From Nocardiopsis alba DSM 43377 (GTDB taxonomy: Bacteria > Actinomycetota > Actinomycetes > Streptosporangiales > Streptosporangiaceae): a DNA stretch of 64,000 bases. The DNA lies in the NCBI RefSeq assembly GCF_000341225.1, contig NZ_ANAC01000018.1:62001-126000 (forward strand). Reading direction: 5' to 3'. The notes under the pieces were generated by a model. That model had not been told where the DNA came from, ran no database searches, and worked only from the letters and a program-made list of their open reading frames with translations. A program made the position numbers and the translations under genes. Shown here piece after piece: positions 43,793 to 51,617 of this stretch (its first letter is position 1; every line of letters begins with the position of its first letter).

Positions 43793-44442
43793 CGGGCCCC
43801 CGTGTCCTCAACCCCGCCCTGTGCGCTGACGGACGGAGACGATCCCCCTCACCCACATCGGAGCGATGCGCGAGTGGTCGATCAGATTAGGGGGAGAAAT
43901 GGTGCAAAAGGTCCATATCTATGCTCGCCTGTCCGAATATTTGCCCTCTCCTGTGGGGGTTTTGCGGGGCCTTCGTGAAACACGGGCCATGAGCGCGAAG
44001 ACCGTCCGGTCGCGATGAGACGGAGACCCGGGAGGGCGGACCCTCATGGGTGTGTTCGTGCGGGCCGGCCTCGCGCGAGACGGTCCGCGCCGGTGCTCCC
44101 GGGCCGACGGCGGTGGGCTTCGCCCTCACGACCGTTCACGAGGCCCCGGGAGAGGACGGGCGCGCGGTGGGATGGGGCTCTGCTGACCGCGCGCCCGCCG
44201 GCCTGGACCGAACGCTTCCCTGAGCGTTCGGGAGAGGGTCCGCCCCCTCGGCCCGCGTCCATGAGGAGCGCTTCGGCCGAGGGAGCGGGATCGGAGGCGG
44301 CAGGACGGAATTCCATCTCTTCCGGGCCGTGGCCGAAGAAGCTCCCGAAAGACCCTCCAGGCTCGGGAGTCATCGGGCCACGAAGCCCGGTCGACCGGGT
44401 CGGGGCCCGCCCCCCACACCGGTGCCGCCTCCTGGCTCGGTA
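43793..44442. other. intergenic region
   Basis: 650 bases with no supported gene. Three overlapping open frames on both strands (longest 44126-44692 minus) have no ribosome site or motif. The left part (43880-43960) is AT-richer and is probably the promoter region of the GT4 gene. Confidence 0.5.
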
Positions 44443-44622
44443 TCACACGTCGGCGTCGTCTCTTCGAGCGTGAGCGAGGACGAGGCCGATCATCCCGAAC
44501 AGCGCCAGACGCTGGACGGCATGAGCGATGTCGTGCGGGTTGTCGACGTTGTGGACGGTCGGAGGTGTCCGCTTGGGCAAGGGCGGGCGCTCCGGAGAGA
44601 GGTCGAAGGGGGTGATGTCCAC
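44443..44622 (-). CDS. small membrane protein, hypothetical
   Basis: 59 residues beginning at GTG 44622, with CAGGAAC five bases before. VDITPFDLSPERPPLPK leads to VQRLALFGMIGLVLAHARRD, one hydrophobic segment near the C terminus. Third positions are strongly G/C, which supports coding. The open frame extends to ATG 44706 but that start has no ribosome site. No family recognised. Confidence 0.5.
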   Translation of the reverse strand: MDITPFDLSPERPPLPKRTPPTVHNVDNPHDIAHAVQRLALFGMIGLVLAHARRDDADV

Positions 44623-45126
44623 GGCTGTTCCTGACGAGTCGGGGGAGGCTCGTTGTTCGATGGACTCTCGGTCGAGAACCCCGTGAGTCCATCGGCGTGC
44701 GCTCATCGGCGGATCGTTTTCATGATCAACAACAAACGCGTGAGGGTTGTCCTACATCTCATGTATTGCCGCAGGCAACGCAATGTTGCCCGTGAGAGAC
44801 ACTTTGCCGCAAACAAAGGAAAATGTCGTGCTCTGACGGGTACTTCTTGTGGCCGTAACCGGCCACGTTGGGGAATCCCCAGTTGGCGGAGGGTGAGCGT
44901 CGACTCGGACCGACGCCTTCTCAGGGGCGACGAAACCCGGAGAAGGCGAAAGCGGAACGCCTCTCGACCGCGGCCGGCCCGACCACGAGGATGTTCCTCG
45001 TCATCCGTGCATGGCCGTATGTCCCCGGGGCCCAGGGCGAATATCGCACCTCACCCAGAACGCCCGCGCTCTCGCCGACTCACCGCCGGAGGCGCGCGAA
45101 CCTCTGGGAACGAGGGGGCGGAGGGG
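44623..45126. other. intergenic region
   Basis: 504 bases between two minus-strand genes. Left part (44700-44840) is AT-rich and has promoter-like sequence; CAACGCAATGTTG near 44776 is a short dyad. Right part is G+C-rich without features. Nothing else seen. Confidence 0.5.
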
Positions 45127-45801
45127 TCAGTAGGTCCGAGTGGACTGCCAGTACGCCCACGCCTGGCAGGGTGACCCATGCGCATCCCGGATGTAGTCCA
45201 GCCCCCAGTCGATCTGTGCGGCCGCGCTGCCCTCGAAACCCTCCGGCATCTCCCCGTGCAGAGCCGGATTGAACCCGACGATCCCCCGCGAGCCGGTCTC
45301 CGAGTCGACCATGCCGGGGTCCCACCCCGACTGTCGACTCCAGAGATTGTCCAGGCAGGCCCATTCCTGATCGGTCCAGTTGTAACCCCTGGCCGACTGC
45401 ATGGCGATGTTCTTGTTGTCCTCGAAGTCGCCGCCGCCCGCCCCCCAGTCGTACTGCTCCGGCTCCTCTGGCCGATCACGGTCGACCCAGGTCTCGTCGC
45501 CACAGCCCGGTCCCCGCACCGCGCAGACCATCGAACGCACACCGTCGTTGAAGCGTGTGCCGAGATCGCTCTGATAGATCAACGTGATCACCAGCGCGGC
45601 GAAGATCGTGGTCGCCCCGACCTCCACCAGACCGGCCCCACGATCTCTCTCGCTTCGCCGCGCGGGCCGGAACCAACGAGCGACACGACCGAGCCGGGGC
45701 GCCGCCCGTGGTGGACGTCCACGCTCGTCGGAGCGGTTCGGAGGGCGGGTCGACGAGGGTCGCCGAGGATCCCCGAGTTCAGGATGGTGGGGGGTGGTCA
45801 A
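45127..45801 (-). CDS. pilin-like anchored protein with transglycosylase-like (SLT-type) C-terminal domain
   Basis: 224 residues. Arg/Pro-rich lead (1-52), then RDRGAGLVEVGATTIFAALVITLIY, a Flp/Tad-pilin type hydrophobic segment (E at position +5). The C-terminal ~105 residues (WTDQEWACLDNLWSRQSGWDP, FNPALHGEMPEGFEG, AQIDWGLDYIRDAHGSPCQAW) follow the pattern of the aggregation-promoting-factor / transglycosylase-like domain, where the Glu of L-W-x-R-E-S-G-W is here Gln (WSRQSGW). That change removes the presumed catalytic acid, so it may bind rather than cut glycan. Last gene of the lower-G+C module; start ATG 45801. Confidence 0.75.
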   Translation of the reverse strand: MTTPHHPELGDPRRPSSTRPPNRSDERGRPPRAAPRLGRVARWFRPARRSERDRGAGLVEVGATTIFAALVITLIYQSDLGTRFNDGVRSMVCAVRGPGCGDETWVDRDRPEEPEQYDWGAGGGDFEDNKNIAMQSARGYNWTDQEWACLDNLWSRQSGWDPGMVDSETGSRGIVGFNPALHGEMPEGFEGSAAAQIDWGLDYIRDAHGSPCQAWAYWQSTRTY

Positions 45802-45844
45802 CGCCGCCTCCAGAGAAGTTCCAGGAGTGGGTCAGGGGCCGAGG

Positions 45845-46372
45845 TCAGGATATAGGAATGTCCTCGATCGGGTCGAACCCCGGGATTTCCAGAGTGATGG
45901 TGTCCACGTCCGAAGGAACAGAGAACATCGACCAATAAGCGACCTGCTCTCCGGGTTCTATTCTTTCTTTGAAGTCGAGGGAGGTATCTCCTGAGCAGAG
46001 GCATTCGCTTTCGCCGTTCATGACAGGGTGATACCTGCTTCTTTGGTCTGATGGGGTTATCGTCACTCCTGAGTAGTGTGATGGATTGCTGTACATATAA
46101 GATTTTCCTGATGGCCAGTTGAAATCCACGCCCGAGCTTCCTGTGTTCTGGATGCTCCAGGTGACCGAAAGAATATTGCCTGACTCGCTGAGTTCGGCTT
46201 TATGTGCCTCTGCGGAGAGTCCTGTGCTGATCTCCTCATTCGAGGAAGAGGTGCCCAGGGAGGTGAGGTCTTCAACTTTCGGGGTTGCGGATGCCAGTAC
46301 TCCGGATGAAGTGCTGACGGGTAGAATGACTGCCATCGCGGATATTCCTATGATGCGTTTCCATTTTTTCAA
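45845..46372 (-). CDS. secreted protein related to the N-terminal domain of the OmpA-domain lipoprotein
   Basis: 175 residues. Signal peptide at the N terminus (MKKWKRIIGISAMAVILPVSTSSGVLA), no lipobox. The domain contains LSVTWSIQNTGSSGVDFN, SYMYSNPSHYSGVTIT, GESECLCSGDTSLDF, and ends FDPIEDIPIS. The next gene upstream shows the same order: LGVTNESSDPFDLG, NYLSASNVSL, GKCFCSSLDSS and ILDIPIS. Both keep a C-x-C pair, perhaps a disulphide. TTG start at 46372 with AGGTGAC seven bases before. Low third-position G+C versus surroundings. Confidence 0.6.
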   Translation of the reverse strand: MKKWKRIIGISAMAVILPVSTSSGVLASATPKVEDLTSLGTSSSNEEISTGLSAEAHKAELSESGNILSVTWSIQNTGSSGVDFNWPSGKSYMYSNPSHYSGVTITPSDQRSRYHPVMNGESECLCSGDTSLDFKERIEPGEQVAYWSMFSVPSDVDTITLEIPGFDPIEDIPIS

Positions 46373-46382
46373 ATGAAGTCAC

Positions 46383-47459
46383 CTACTTTTCGAACGTGAC
46401 GCTGACTCGGCGGTTTCGCTCGCGCCCCTCTTCGGTGTCATTGTCGGCGATAGGGGCGGCGGATCCGTGTCCTTCCACTTCGAATGTCACGCCTTCCCTA
46501 TTTATGAGGTCGGCCAGGCTCGATTCAACGCTCTCTGCTCGTTCTTTAGAGAGGGGGAGGTTGATGGAGTCATTTCCAGTGTTGTCGGCATGTCCGTCGA
46601 TCGAAACCACGTTGGAGCTCGAGTCGTCGATCTCTCTTGCCACCTGGTTCAAGATGTCAGAGGCATCATCTGTCAGTTCGGAGCTGTTGGTTTCAAAGAG
46701 TACATCGGATGAGAGAATAATGCTTACTTCGTCTCCGCTTTCGCTTCGCCCGGTTTGGTCTTCGAGACTGTCCGAGATCAGTGTGAGATCGAGGATTTTT
46801 GGTTCTGCAAGGTTGCTGGTCTCGACTGTTTCAGATGATTCACTGATCGGGATGTCGAGTATCGGTGGAGAGAGCGGGGTCACCACTGTCATTTTTTCGA
46901 TATTCTCCGGTGGCTCTGGGTAGATCACCCAGAGATCTTCGGTTTTCCCGCCTTCTATTGAGCTGTCCAGGGAGCTGCAGAAGCATTTTCCATCGTTGCT
47001 TCTGTAGCTTAGATAGTGTTGTTGGTTTATGTCGTCTATGAGGCTTACATTGCTGGCTGACAGATAGTTTTCGGTGTCTGAGAGGCCGAACCCGAGATCG
47101 AATGGATCTGAAGATTCATTTGTCACGCCAAGTTGTAGCCTTAGGAGGTTGTTCTCTAGGCGCTCGAGGGCGAAGACGTCTATTCGAAGGTCGGATCCGA
47201 GCGCCGTCGATGTTGTTATGGAGCTTTGCAGTATCTCTCTCGAAGCCTCTTCGTTCGGAGGATTGCCCGGATTGGGGGAGGTCGGCGTGTTGCTTGCCTC
47301 ATGTGGTTCTTCAGGGGCTGTCACGCAACCTGATGAGGATATGATGATCACAGAGGCCAGGGCCAGTGCTGATTTTCTACTTATTTTCTTCTTTGGGGTT
47401 TCGCGCGGGATTGTTTTTCCCTCGTGGATTTTTCTTGAGTTCGAGTTTTTGTTATCCAT
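46383..47459 (-). CDS. OmpA family lipoprotein
   Basis: 358 residues. Lipobox ISSSGC at about residue 45; the mature protein should be lipid-anchored. Domain 1 (about 80-205) resembles the downstream gene's product. Domain 2 is OmpA/MotB-type (about 240-358): DVLFETNSSELTDDASDIL, VVSIDGHADNTGNDS, LSKERAESVESSL, and NDTEEGRERNRRVSVTFE with the Asp/Arg residues that bind peptidoglycan in OmpA. Unusual in a Gram-positive. ATG at 47459 is three bases after the stop of the pilin-like gene, so coupled. Confidence 0.88.
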   Translation of the reverse strand: MDNKNSNSRKIHEGKTIPRETPKKKISRKSALALASVIIISSSGCVTAPEEPHEASNTPTSPNPGNPPNEEASREILQSSITTSTALGSDLRIDVFALERLENNLLRLQLGVTNESSDPFDLGFGLSDTENYLSASNVSLIDDINQQHYLSYRSNDGKCFCSSLDSSIEGGKTEDLWVIYPEPPENIEKMTVVTPLSPPILDIPISESSETVETSNLAEPKILDLTLISDSLEDQTGRSESGDEVSIILSSDVLFETNSSELTDDASDILNQVAREIDDSSSNVVSIDGHADNTGNDSINLPLSKERAESVESSLADLINREGVTFEVEGHGSAAPIADNDTEEGRERNRRVSVTFEK

Positions 47460-47461
47460 TT

Positions 47462-47674
47462 TTAGGTCGGAGAGAAGATCTTATTGATCGAAGAGATCAT
47501 CCCTTGGGCTATCCGATCTCCGATGTTGCTGCTGTACAGCAGTGCGGCGATGATGCCTACGAACACGATGATGGCGGCGTATTCGACGAAGCCGGCCCCC
47601 TTATCCTTCGTGTCGGCTTCTGGTGGTGTCAGGAGGGAGATGATTTTCGCCCAGGCCTTGTGGGTGATGTTCAC
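47462..47674 (-). CDS. Flp-pilin-like small membrane protein
   Basis: 70 residues starting at GTG 47674 with AAGGAG eight bases before (frame further upstream to 47857 is not used). After ITHKAWAKIISLLTPPEAD comes DKGAGFVEYAAIIVFVGIIAALL: a Flp-type N terminus, with E at +5 as used for pilin packing and methylation by the Tad prepilin peptidase, and no long mature domain. Likely a minor pilin or structural peptide. First gene of the module; next start follows within three bases. The sequence is lower in G+C than most of the window. Confidence 0.75.
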   Translation of the reverse strand: MNITHKAWAKIISLLTPPEADTKDKGAGFVEYAAIIVFVGIIAALLYSSNIGDRIAQGMISSINKIFSPT

Positions 47675-48223
47675 GGATCGACTCCTTGTAGGGGAGGGGG
47701 ATTGTGTGAATGTCTTCTTCGTCTGTGGCTCTCGGCAGGGCTGAGCGTGGAGGTCTCCCTGTGGATCATGGCACGAGGCCCACTCCCCTGGACAGAGGCG
47801 ACCACCACTATCAGGAGAACCAGGATAGCCTGCTCTGTTTTGACCGGATGTGGTCAACGGGGTTTATGAGTATGCAGGTCAGAGGGGTTAGAGCGGTGCG
47901 TGATGAGTGAAGGACCCGGTTCTTCGCGACTATCTCACGTGTGCGGTGAGCGGATCTTATTTCTGCAGATGAGCGCTGTTTTCGGGTGTGGTCTCCCACG
48001 CTGATCTCCGATTCGACGAGTACGGGTGGTTCGAGACGCCGGGAACGATCGCTCTGTTCGGAGGGCGGCGTTCGATGGGGCCTGGGGTGGGGGCGGTGGG
48101 GCGTCGACCGAACCCTGTTCGTCCGCTTCGTCCGGTCGAGTGGGAGGCTTGGAACTCCCCCCGAGCCCTACCCCCGCTTGTCGCCTCCGTGTTCGTGTCC
48201 TCCTCGCCGAAAGGGCCTCACCC
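47675..48223. other. divergent promoter region
   Basis: 549 bases between the pilin module (-) and the TIGR04222 gene (+). The part near 47700-47960 is AT-richer. No clear hairpin; open frames lack ribosome sites. Confidence 0.5.
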
Positions 48224-49366
48224 ATGGACACCGTGCCCTTCCTCGTCGCCTCCGGGGTGGTGATCGGCCTTCTGCTCACCCTGTGGCCGGTCCTCTCCCT
48301 CATCGTCGCGAATCTGAGCCTGCGTCGCCAGGCCGCTCGAACGCCCGAACCCGAAAGGGTCACAGGGGTGGACGAGCTCTCCCCGGTCGAACTCGCCTAC
48401 CTCGCGGGAGGACCGAGAAGGGCGGGGAGGGTCGTCCTGATGGAGCTCTTCCTCAGGGGGAGGGTGCGGGCCCAACGGAGAGGCGGGCTCATCACCCTGG
48501 TCGGTCCCGAACGCCCCTATGTCGGTGAGCGGGATCCGGTCGGCAGGGCGGTGCTCGCCGTCTTTCGAGGGAGGGTGGCGGTGAACGCCGTGGCGATCGT
48601 CGACGCCGTCTCCGAGGGGGATGTTCTCGACACCGTTCGGCGGGGTCTCGGCGAACGTGGTCTCATCGTCCATTCGGCCGGGTCGGAGCGGTCGCTCGGT
48701 CGTCGACGGCGCTCCCACGCCCTTCTCCAGGTCATCGCCAAGGCCGGTTGGGTGATCGCCGTCCTCGGGCCGGTGTTCCTGCTTCTGCTGGAGGGGGTCT
48801 CCTGGGCGTCGGGGCAACTGGCGCTCGGGCTGACGTTGGGGGTGGTCGGGACGGTCGCCTCCGGGTTCTCCGGTGTTCCGGAGCGGCGGGGAGGGAGATC
48901 GGTGCCGCGCACGTCCGCGGGCGACCGGCTTCTGGAGGTGGCCGAGGCCCGCTATCCGCTCGCCGAATCCCGAGGGCGGGACGTGAACCGGGAGACGGCT
49001 CTACGGTTCGGAGCGATCCACGGCATGTCGGGTGTGCGTCGACAGCGGAGACCGGTCGTGACCGACCCCGGCCTCATGGTCGACCCGGGCGCGCACCACT
49101 CGTCGCGAGGGGAGGGGGCCGTCGGCGGGGAGGTCTTCACCTGGGACGAGGTGTGCGACTACGCGGAGCGGTGCGCCGACGAGAGCGGCGGCGGGTCGAG
49201 CGGTGGCTCCCATGGGGGCGGTTCCGGTGATTCCGGTGGCTTCGGTGGTGACGGGGGAGGCTGGAGTTTCGGAGGAGACTCCGGTGGCGGTGATTCCGGT
49301 GGCGGTGATTCCGGTGGTGGTGGCGACTCGGGTGGTGGGGACGGTGGAGGCGGCGGGGGAGACTGA
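48224..49366 (+). CDS. TIGR04222 domain-containing membrane protein
   Basis: 380 residues. TM near residue 5-27, a conserved charged part with LSPVELAYLAGGPRRAGRVVLMELFLRGRV, two TMs around 170-210, then a hydrophilic part with LLEVAEARYPLA. The last ~75 residues are Gly/Ser/Asp-rich (repeated GGDSGGG). This is the known layout of TIGR04222 proteins in actinomycetes; function is not known. ATG 48224 with AAAGGG about eight bases before; a longer open frame upstream is not supported. Confidence 0.85.
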   Translation: MDTVPFLVASGVVIGLLLTLWPVLSLIVANLSLRRQAARTPEPERVTGVDELSPVELAYLAGGPRRAGRVVLMELFLRGRVRAQRRGGLITLVGPERPYVGERDPVGRAVLAVFRGRVAVNAVAIVDAVSEGDVLDTVRRGLGERGLIVHSAGSERSLGRRRRSHALLQVIAKAGWVIAVLGPVFLLLLEGVSWASGQLALGLTLGVVGTVASGFSGVPERRGGRSVPRTSAGDRLLEVAEARYPLAESRGRDVNRETALRFGAIHGMSGVRRQRRPVVTDPGLMVDPGAHHSSRGEGAVGGEVFTWDEVCDYAERCADESGGGSSGGSHGGGSGDSGGFGGDGGGWSFGGDSGGGDSGGGDSGGGGDSGGGDGGGGGGD

Positions 49367-49558
49367 TCCCCGATCCGGTCCTCATCGAGGTCGACCGATC
49401 GTCGAGCCGTCATTGCCCGTGGTTTTGCCGCCCTCCGCGCAGACTGGAGGAGACCATGCCGTCGTCGGTAGGCGGGTGGAGGATCGTGGTCACGAGCATC
49501 GGAGACCCACGCCCCGCCCTCGGCCGGCACCGACTCCTCGAGAACGACGGGGGAGAGT

Positions 49559-50185
49559 ATGGACCTCAAGATCCTGCCGCTGGCGATCACCATGATGGCG
49601 GGGCCGCAGATCATCGCGGCCCTCGTCCTGGTCACGGCGAGACAGGCGGTACGCGTGTCCGTGGCGTTCCTGCTGGGGGTCGCCATCGCCACGAGTGTCG
49701 GGGTGGCGATCACCCATGGCCTCTTCGGGCTCTTCGGGAACAAGGTCTCTCTGGGGAGCCCCTCCGACTCGGGGTCGGTGGGGACCCTGATCCAGATCGG
49801 GCTGGTGGTGCTGCTGGTCCTCGCCGCGATCCGGGCCTTCCTGACACGGGAGACGTCCGAGCCACCGGGGTGGCTCACCGGACTGATGGACGCGGGGGTC
49901 GGTCGTGGGCTGACGACCGGGCTGTTGGTGATCCTGGCGATGCCCTCGGACATCGTCGTCATGCTGACGGTGGGGGCGCACCTGGCCCATGGCGGGGAGG
50001 ATTTCGTGGCCGGGCTGGGGTTCGTCGCGGCGACCGTGCTGATAGCGGCTCTTCCACTGTTGACGCTCCTGGCCCTGGGCCATCGTGGGAGGGACGCCAT
50101 GCCCGCCGTACGGGACTGGCTGACCTCGAACAGTTGGGTGATCACCATCGCCACATGTGCGGTCTTCGTGCTCCTCATCCTGTGA
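49559..50185 (+). CDS. GAP family (Sap-type) membrane protein
   Basis: 208 residues with about six membrane segments. GPQIIAALVLVTARQAVRVSVAFLLGVAI and the late PSDIVVMLTVGAHLAHGG are GAP-family patterns; the family includes mycobacterial proteins associated with glycolipid export. ATG 49559 with GGGGGAG before it. Cytoplasmic membrane. Substrate unknown; no lipid genes adjacent. Confidence 0.8.
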   Translation: MDLKILPLAITMMAGPQIIAALVLVTARQAVRVSVAFLLGVAIATSVGVAITHGLFGLFGNKVSLGSPSDSGSVGTLIQIGLVVLLVLAAIRAFLTRETSEPPGWLTGLMDAGVGRGLTTGLLVILAMPSDIVVMLTVGAHLAHGGEDFVAGLGFVAATVLIAALPLLTLLALGHRGRDAMPAVRDWLTSNSWVITIATCAVFVLLIL

Positions 50186-50351
50186 GGTCCGGGCCCGGCG
50201 CGGACGGAGACCGGGCCCCGAGATCTTCACGCGGGCGGTGGTGGCGCTTGACCTCCTCCCCAGTGGGTAGGGGCTCCAGCGCCACGCCCCGGACCACCGT
50301 CGCGCCGATCCCGGCCGCCGTACGACCCCTGACGCACCAGGAGCGCCCCCC

Positions 50352-51203
50352 ATGGCGGAACCCCTCGTCCTGCCCCACACGATTCGCGGTACCGGCCCGC
50401 ACGGCGTCATCGCCCTGCACGGATGGTTCGGAGATCGCGATGACTACGAGACGGTGTTGGCCCACTCCGATGGCGGGCGTTTCACCTACGCCGCCCTCGA
50501 CCAGCGTGGTTATGGTGACGCCGGGGGCATCGGGGGTGAGTACACCACCGCTCGCGTCGCGGCCGACGCCCTGGCACTGGCCGATCATCTCGGGTGGTCG
50601 ACCTTCTCCGTGGTCGGCCATTCCATGGGCGGCAAGGTCGCGCAGAACATCGTCGCGCTGGCCCCCGAGCGGGTCCGGTGCATGGTGGGGATCTCTCCGG
50701 TCCCGGCCTCGGGGGCGGGGCTCGGAGACGATGCCCGGGCCCTTTTCACCCAGGCCGCGGGGGATCCGGCGGCCCGGCGCGCCATCATCGATCTCACCAC
50801 GGGCGGCAGGCTCCCCGCCAGGTGGCTCGATCGGATGGTGGATCGTTCCCTCGCCCGTTCGGACCGGGACGCCTTCGCCGCCTACTTCCGGGATTGGGCC
50901 TTCGAGGACTTCCATGAGGCCGTCGAGGGGGCCGAGGTTCCCGCGCTCGCCGTGGCCGGGGCCCATGATCCGGCCCTGTCCGCGGAGGTGATGAGGGCGA
51001 CCTGGATGGAGTGGTTCCCCCGCGGGGAGTTGTACGTGCTCCAGGACGCGGGGCACTACGCGATGGAGGAGACCCCCCTTGCCCCTGCTGGCCCGGATCG
51101 AGGGTTTCCTGGGGGAGAACGAGGGCTGAGCCGGGGTGTGGAGGCGGCCGTTCTCTTCGCGGTCTCCGTACACGGAGGTGGAGGGCCGGGGGACACCCGG
51201 TGA
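50352..51203 (+). CDS. alpha/beta fold hydrolase (C terminus probably frameshifted)
   Basis: Catalytic parts are clear: oxyanion motif LHGWFGDRDDYE, nucleophile elbow VGHSMGGKVAQ, acid in AGAHDPALS, and His in LQDAGHYAMEETP. As printed, the frame leaves the fold after METP and continues as LAPAGPDRGFPGGERG to 51203. If the run of six Cs at 51073-51078 were five, the ending becomes LPLLARIEGFLGENEG with a stop at 51129, a normal hydrolase tail. So the C terminus shown here is probably wrong or mutated. Monocistronic. Substrate unknown. Confidence 0.85.
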   Translation: MAEPLVLPHTIRGTGPHGVIALHGWFGDRDDYETVLAHSDGGRFTYAALDQRGYGDAGGIGGEYTTARVAADALALADHLGWSTFSVVGHSMGGKVAQNIVALAPERVRCMVGISPVPASGAGLGDDARALFTQAAGDPAARRAIIDLTTGGRLPARWLDRMVDRSLARSDRDAFAAYFRDWAFEDFHEAVEGAEVPALAVAGAHDPALSAEVMRATWMEWFPRGELYVLQDAGHYAMEETPLAPAGPDRGFPGGERGLSRGVEAAVLFAVSVHGGGGPGDTR

Positions 51204-51617
51204 AATCATGGCGAATATCGGACACCGTCGGCGTCCGGCCTCGGGGCTCCGACATGGGGCGTTCCGTGTGTCGTGCCGGTGGCCGTGTCCGGATGGGTGT
51301 GTGGTCTTCGCCCCACCGCCGCGGAGAAGTCCCCGTTCCGGGCGGACGACGCGCCGGTCTCGGAGGGGCGTGGTGTCCGACATCGCTGCCTTCGTCCCAC
51401 CGGAGGGTGCCCGATACCGGGACAGAACGGGTTCGTGGGGGCCGAACGAGCCCGAAGAAGGGCGCGCCAGAGCGGGATACGATGACCCAGATCGGGCCGG
51501 CGGCATCGCTGACCTGCTGTCCTGTGTCATCTCATCGAGCACGTTCGACCGCGTGACGATCGGTGTCGACATCGACGCGCGCGGCCACGGCGCCGACGTT
51601 CAACAGAAGGCCCCTCT
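51204..51617. other. intergenic region upstream of uppP
   Basis: 414 bases (488 if the hydrolase ends at 51129). Contains promoter-like GGATACGATG near 51475 and no hairpin. Open frames have no ribosome site. Confidence 0.45.

Noticed and set aside
44126-44692. 188-codon minus-strand frame in the 43.8-44.7 kb gap
   Set aside because: Arg/Pro-rich shadow composition and no ribosome site; overlaps a better-supported small gene in another frame.
49195-49365. Gly/Ser/Asp repeats considered as a DNA repeat element
   Set aside because: They are the low-complexity protein tail of the TIGR04222 gene, and vary at the DNA level as codons do.
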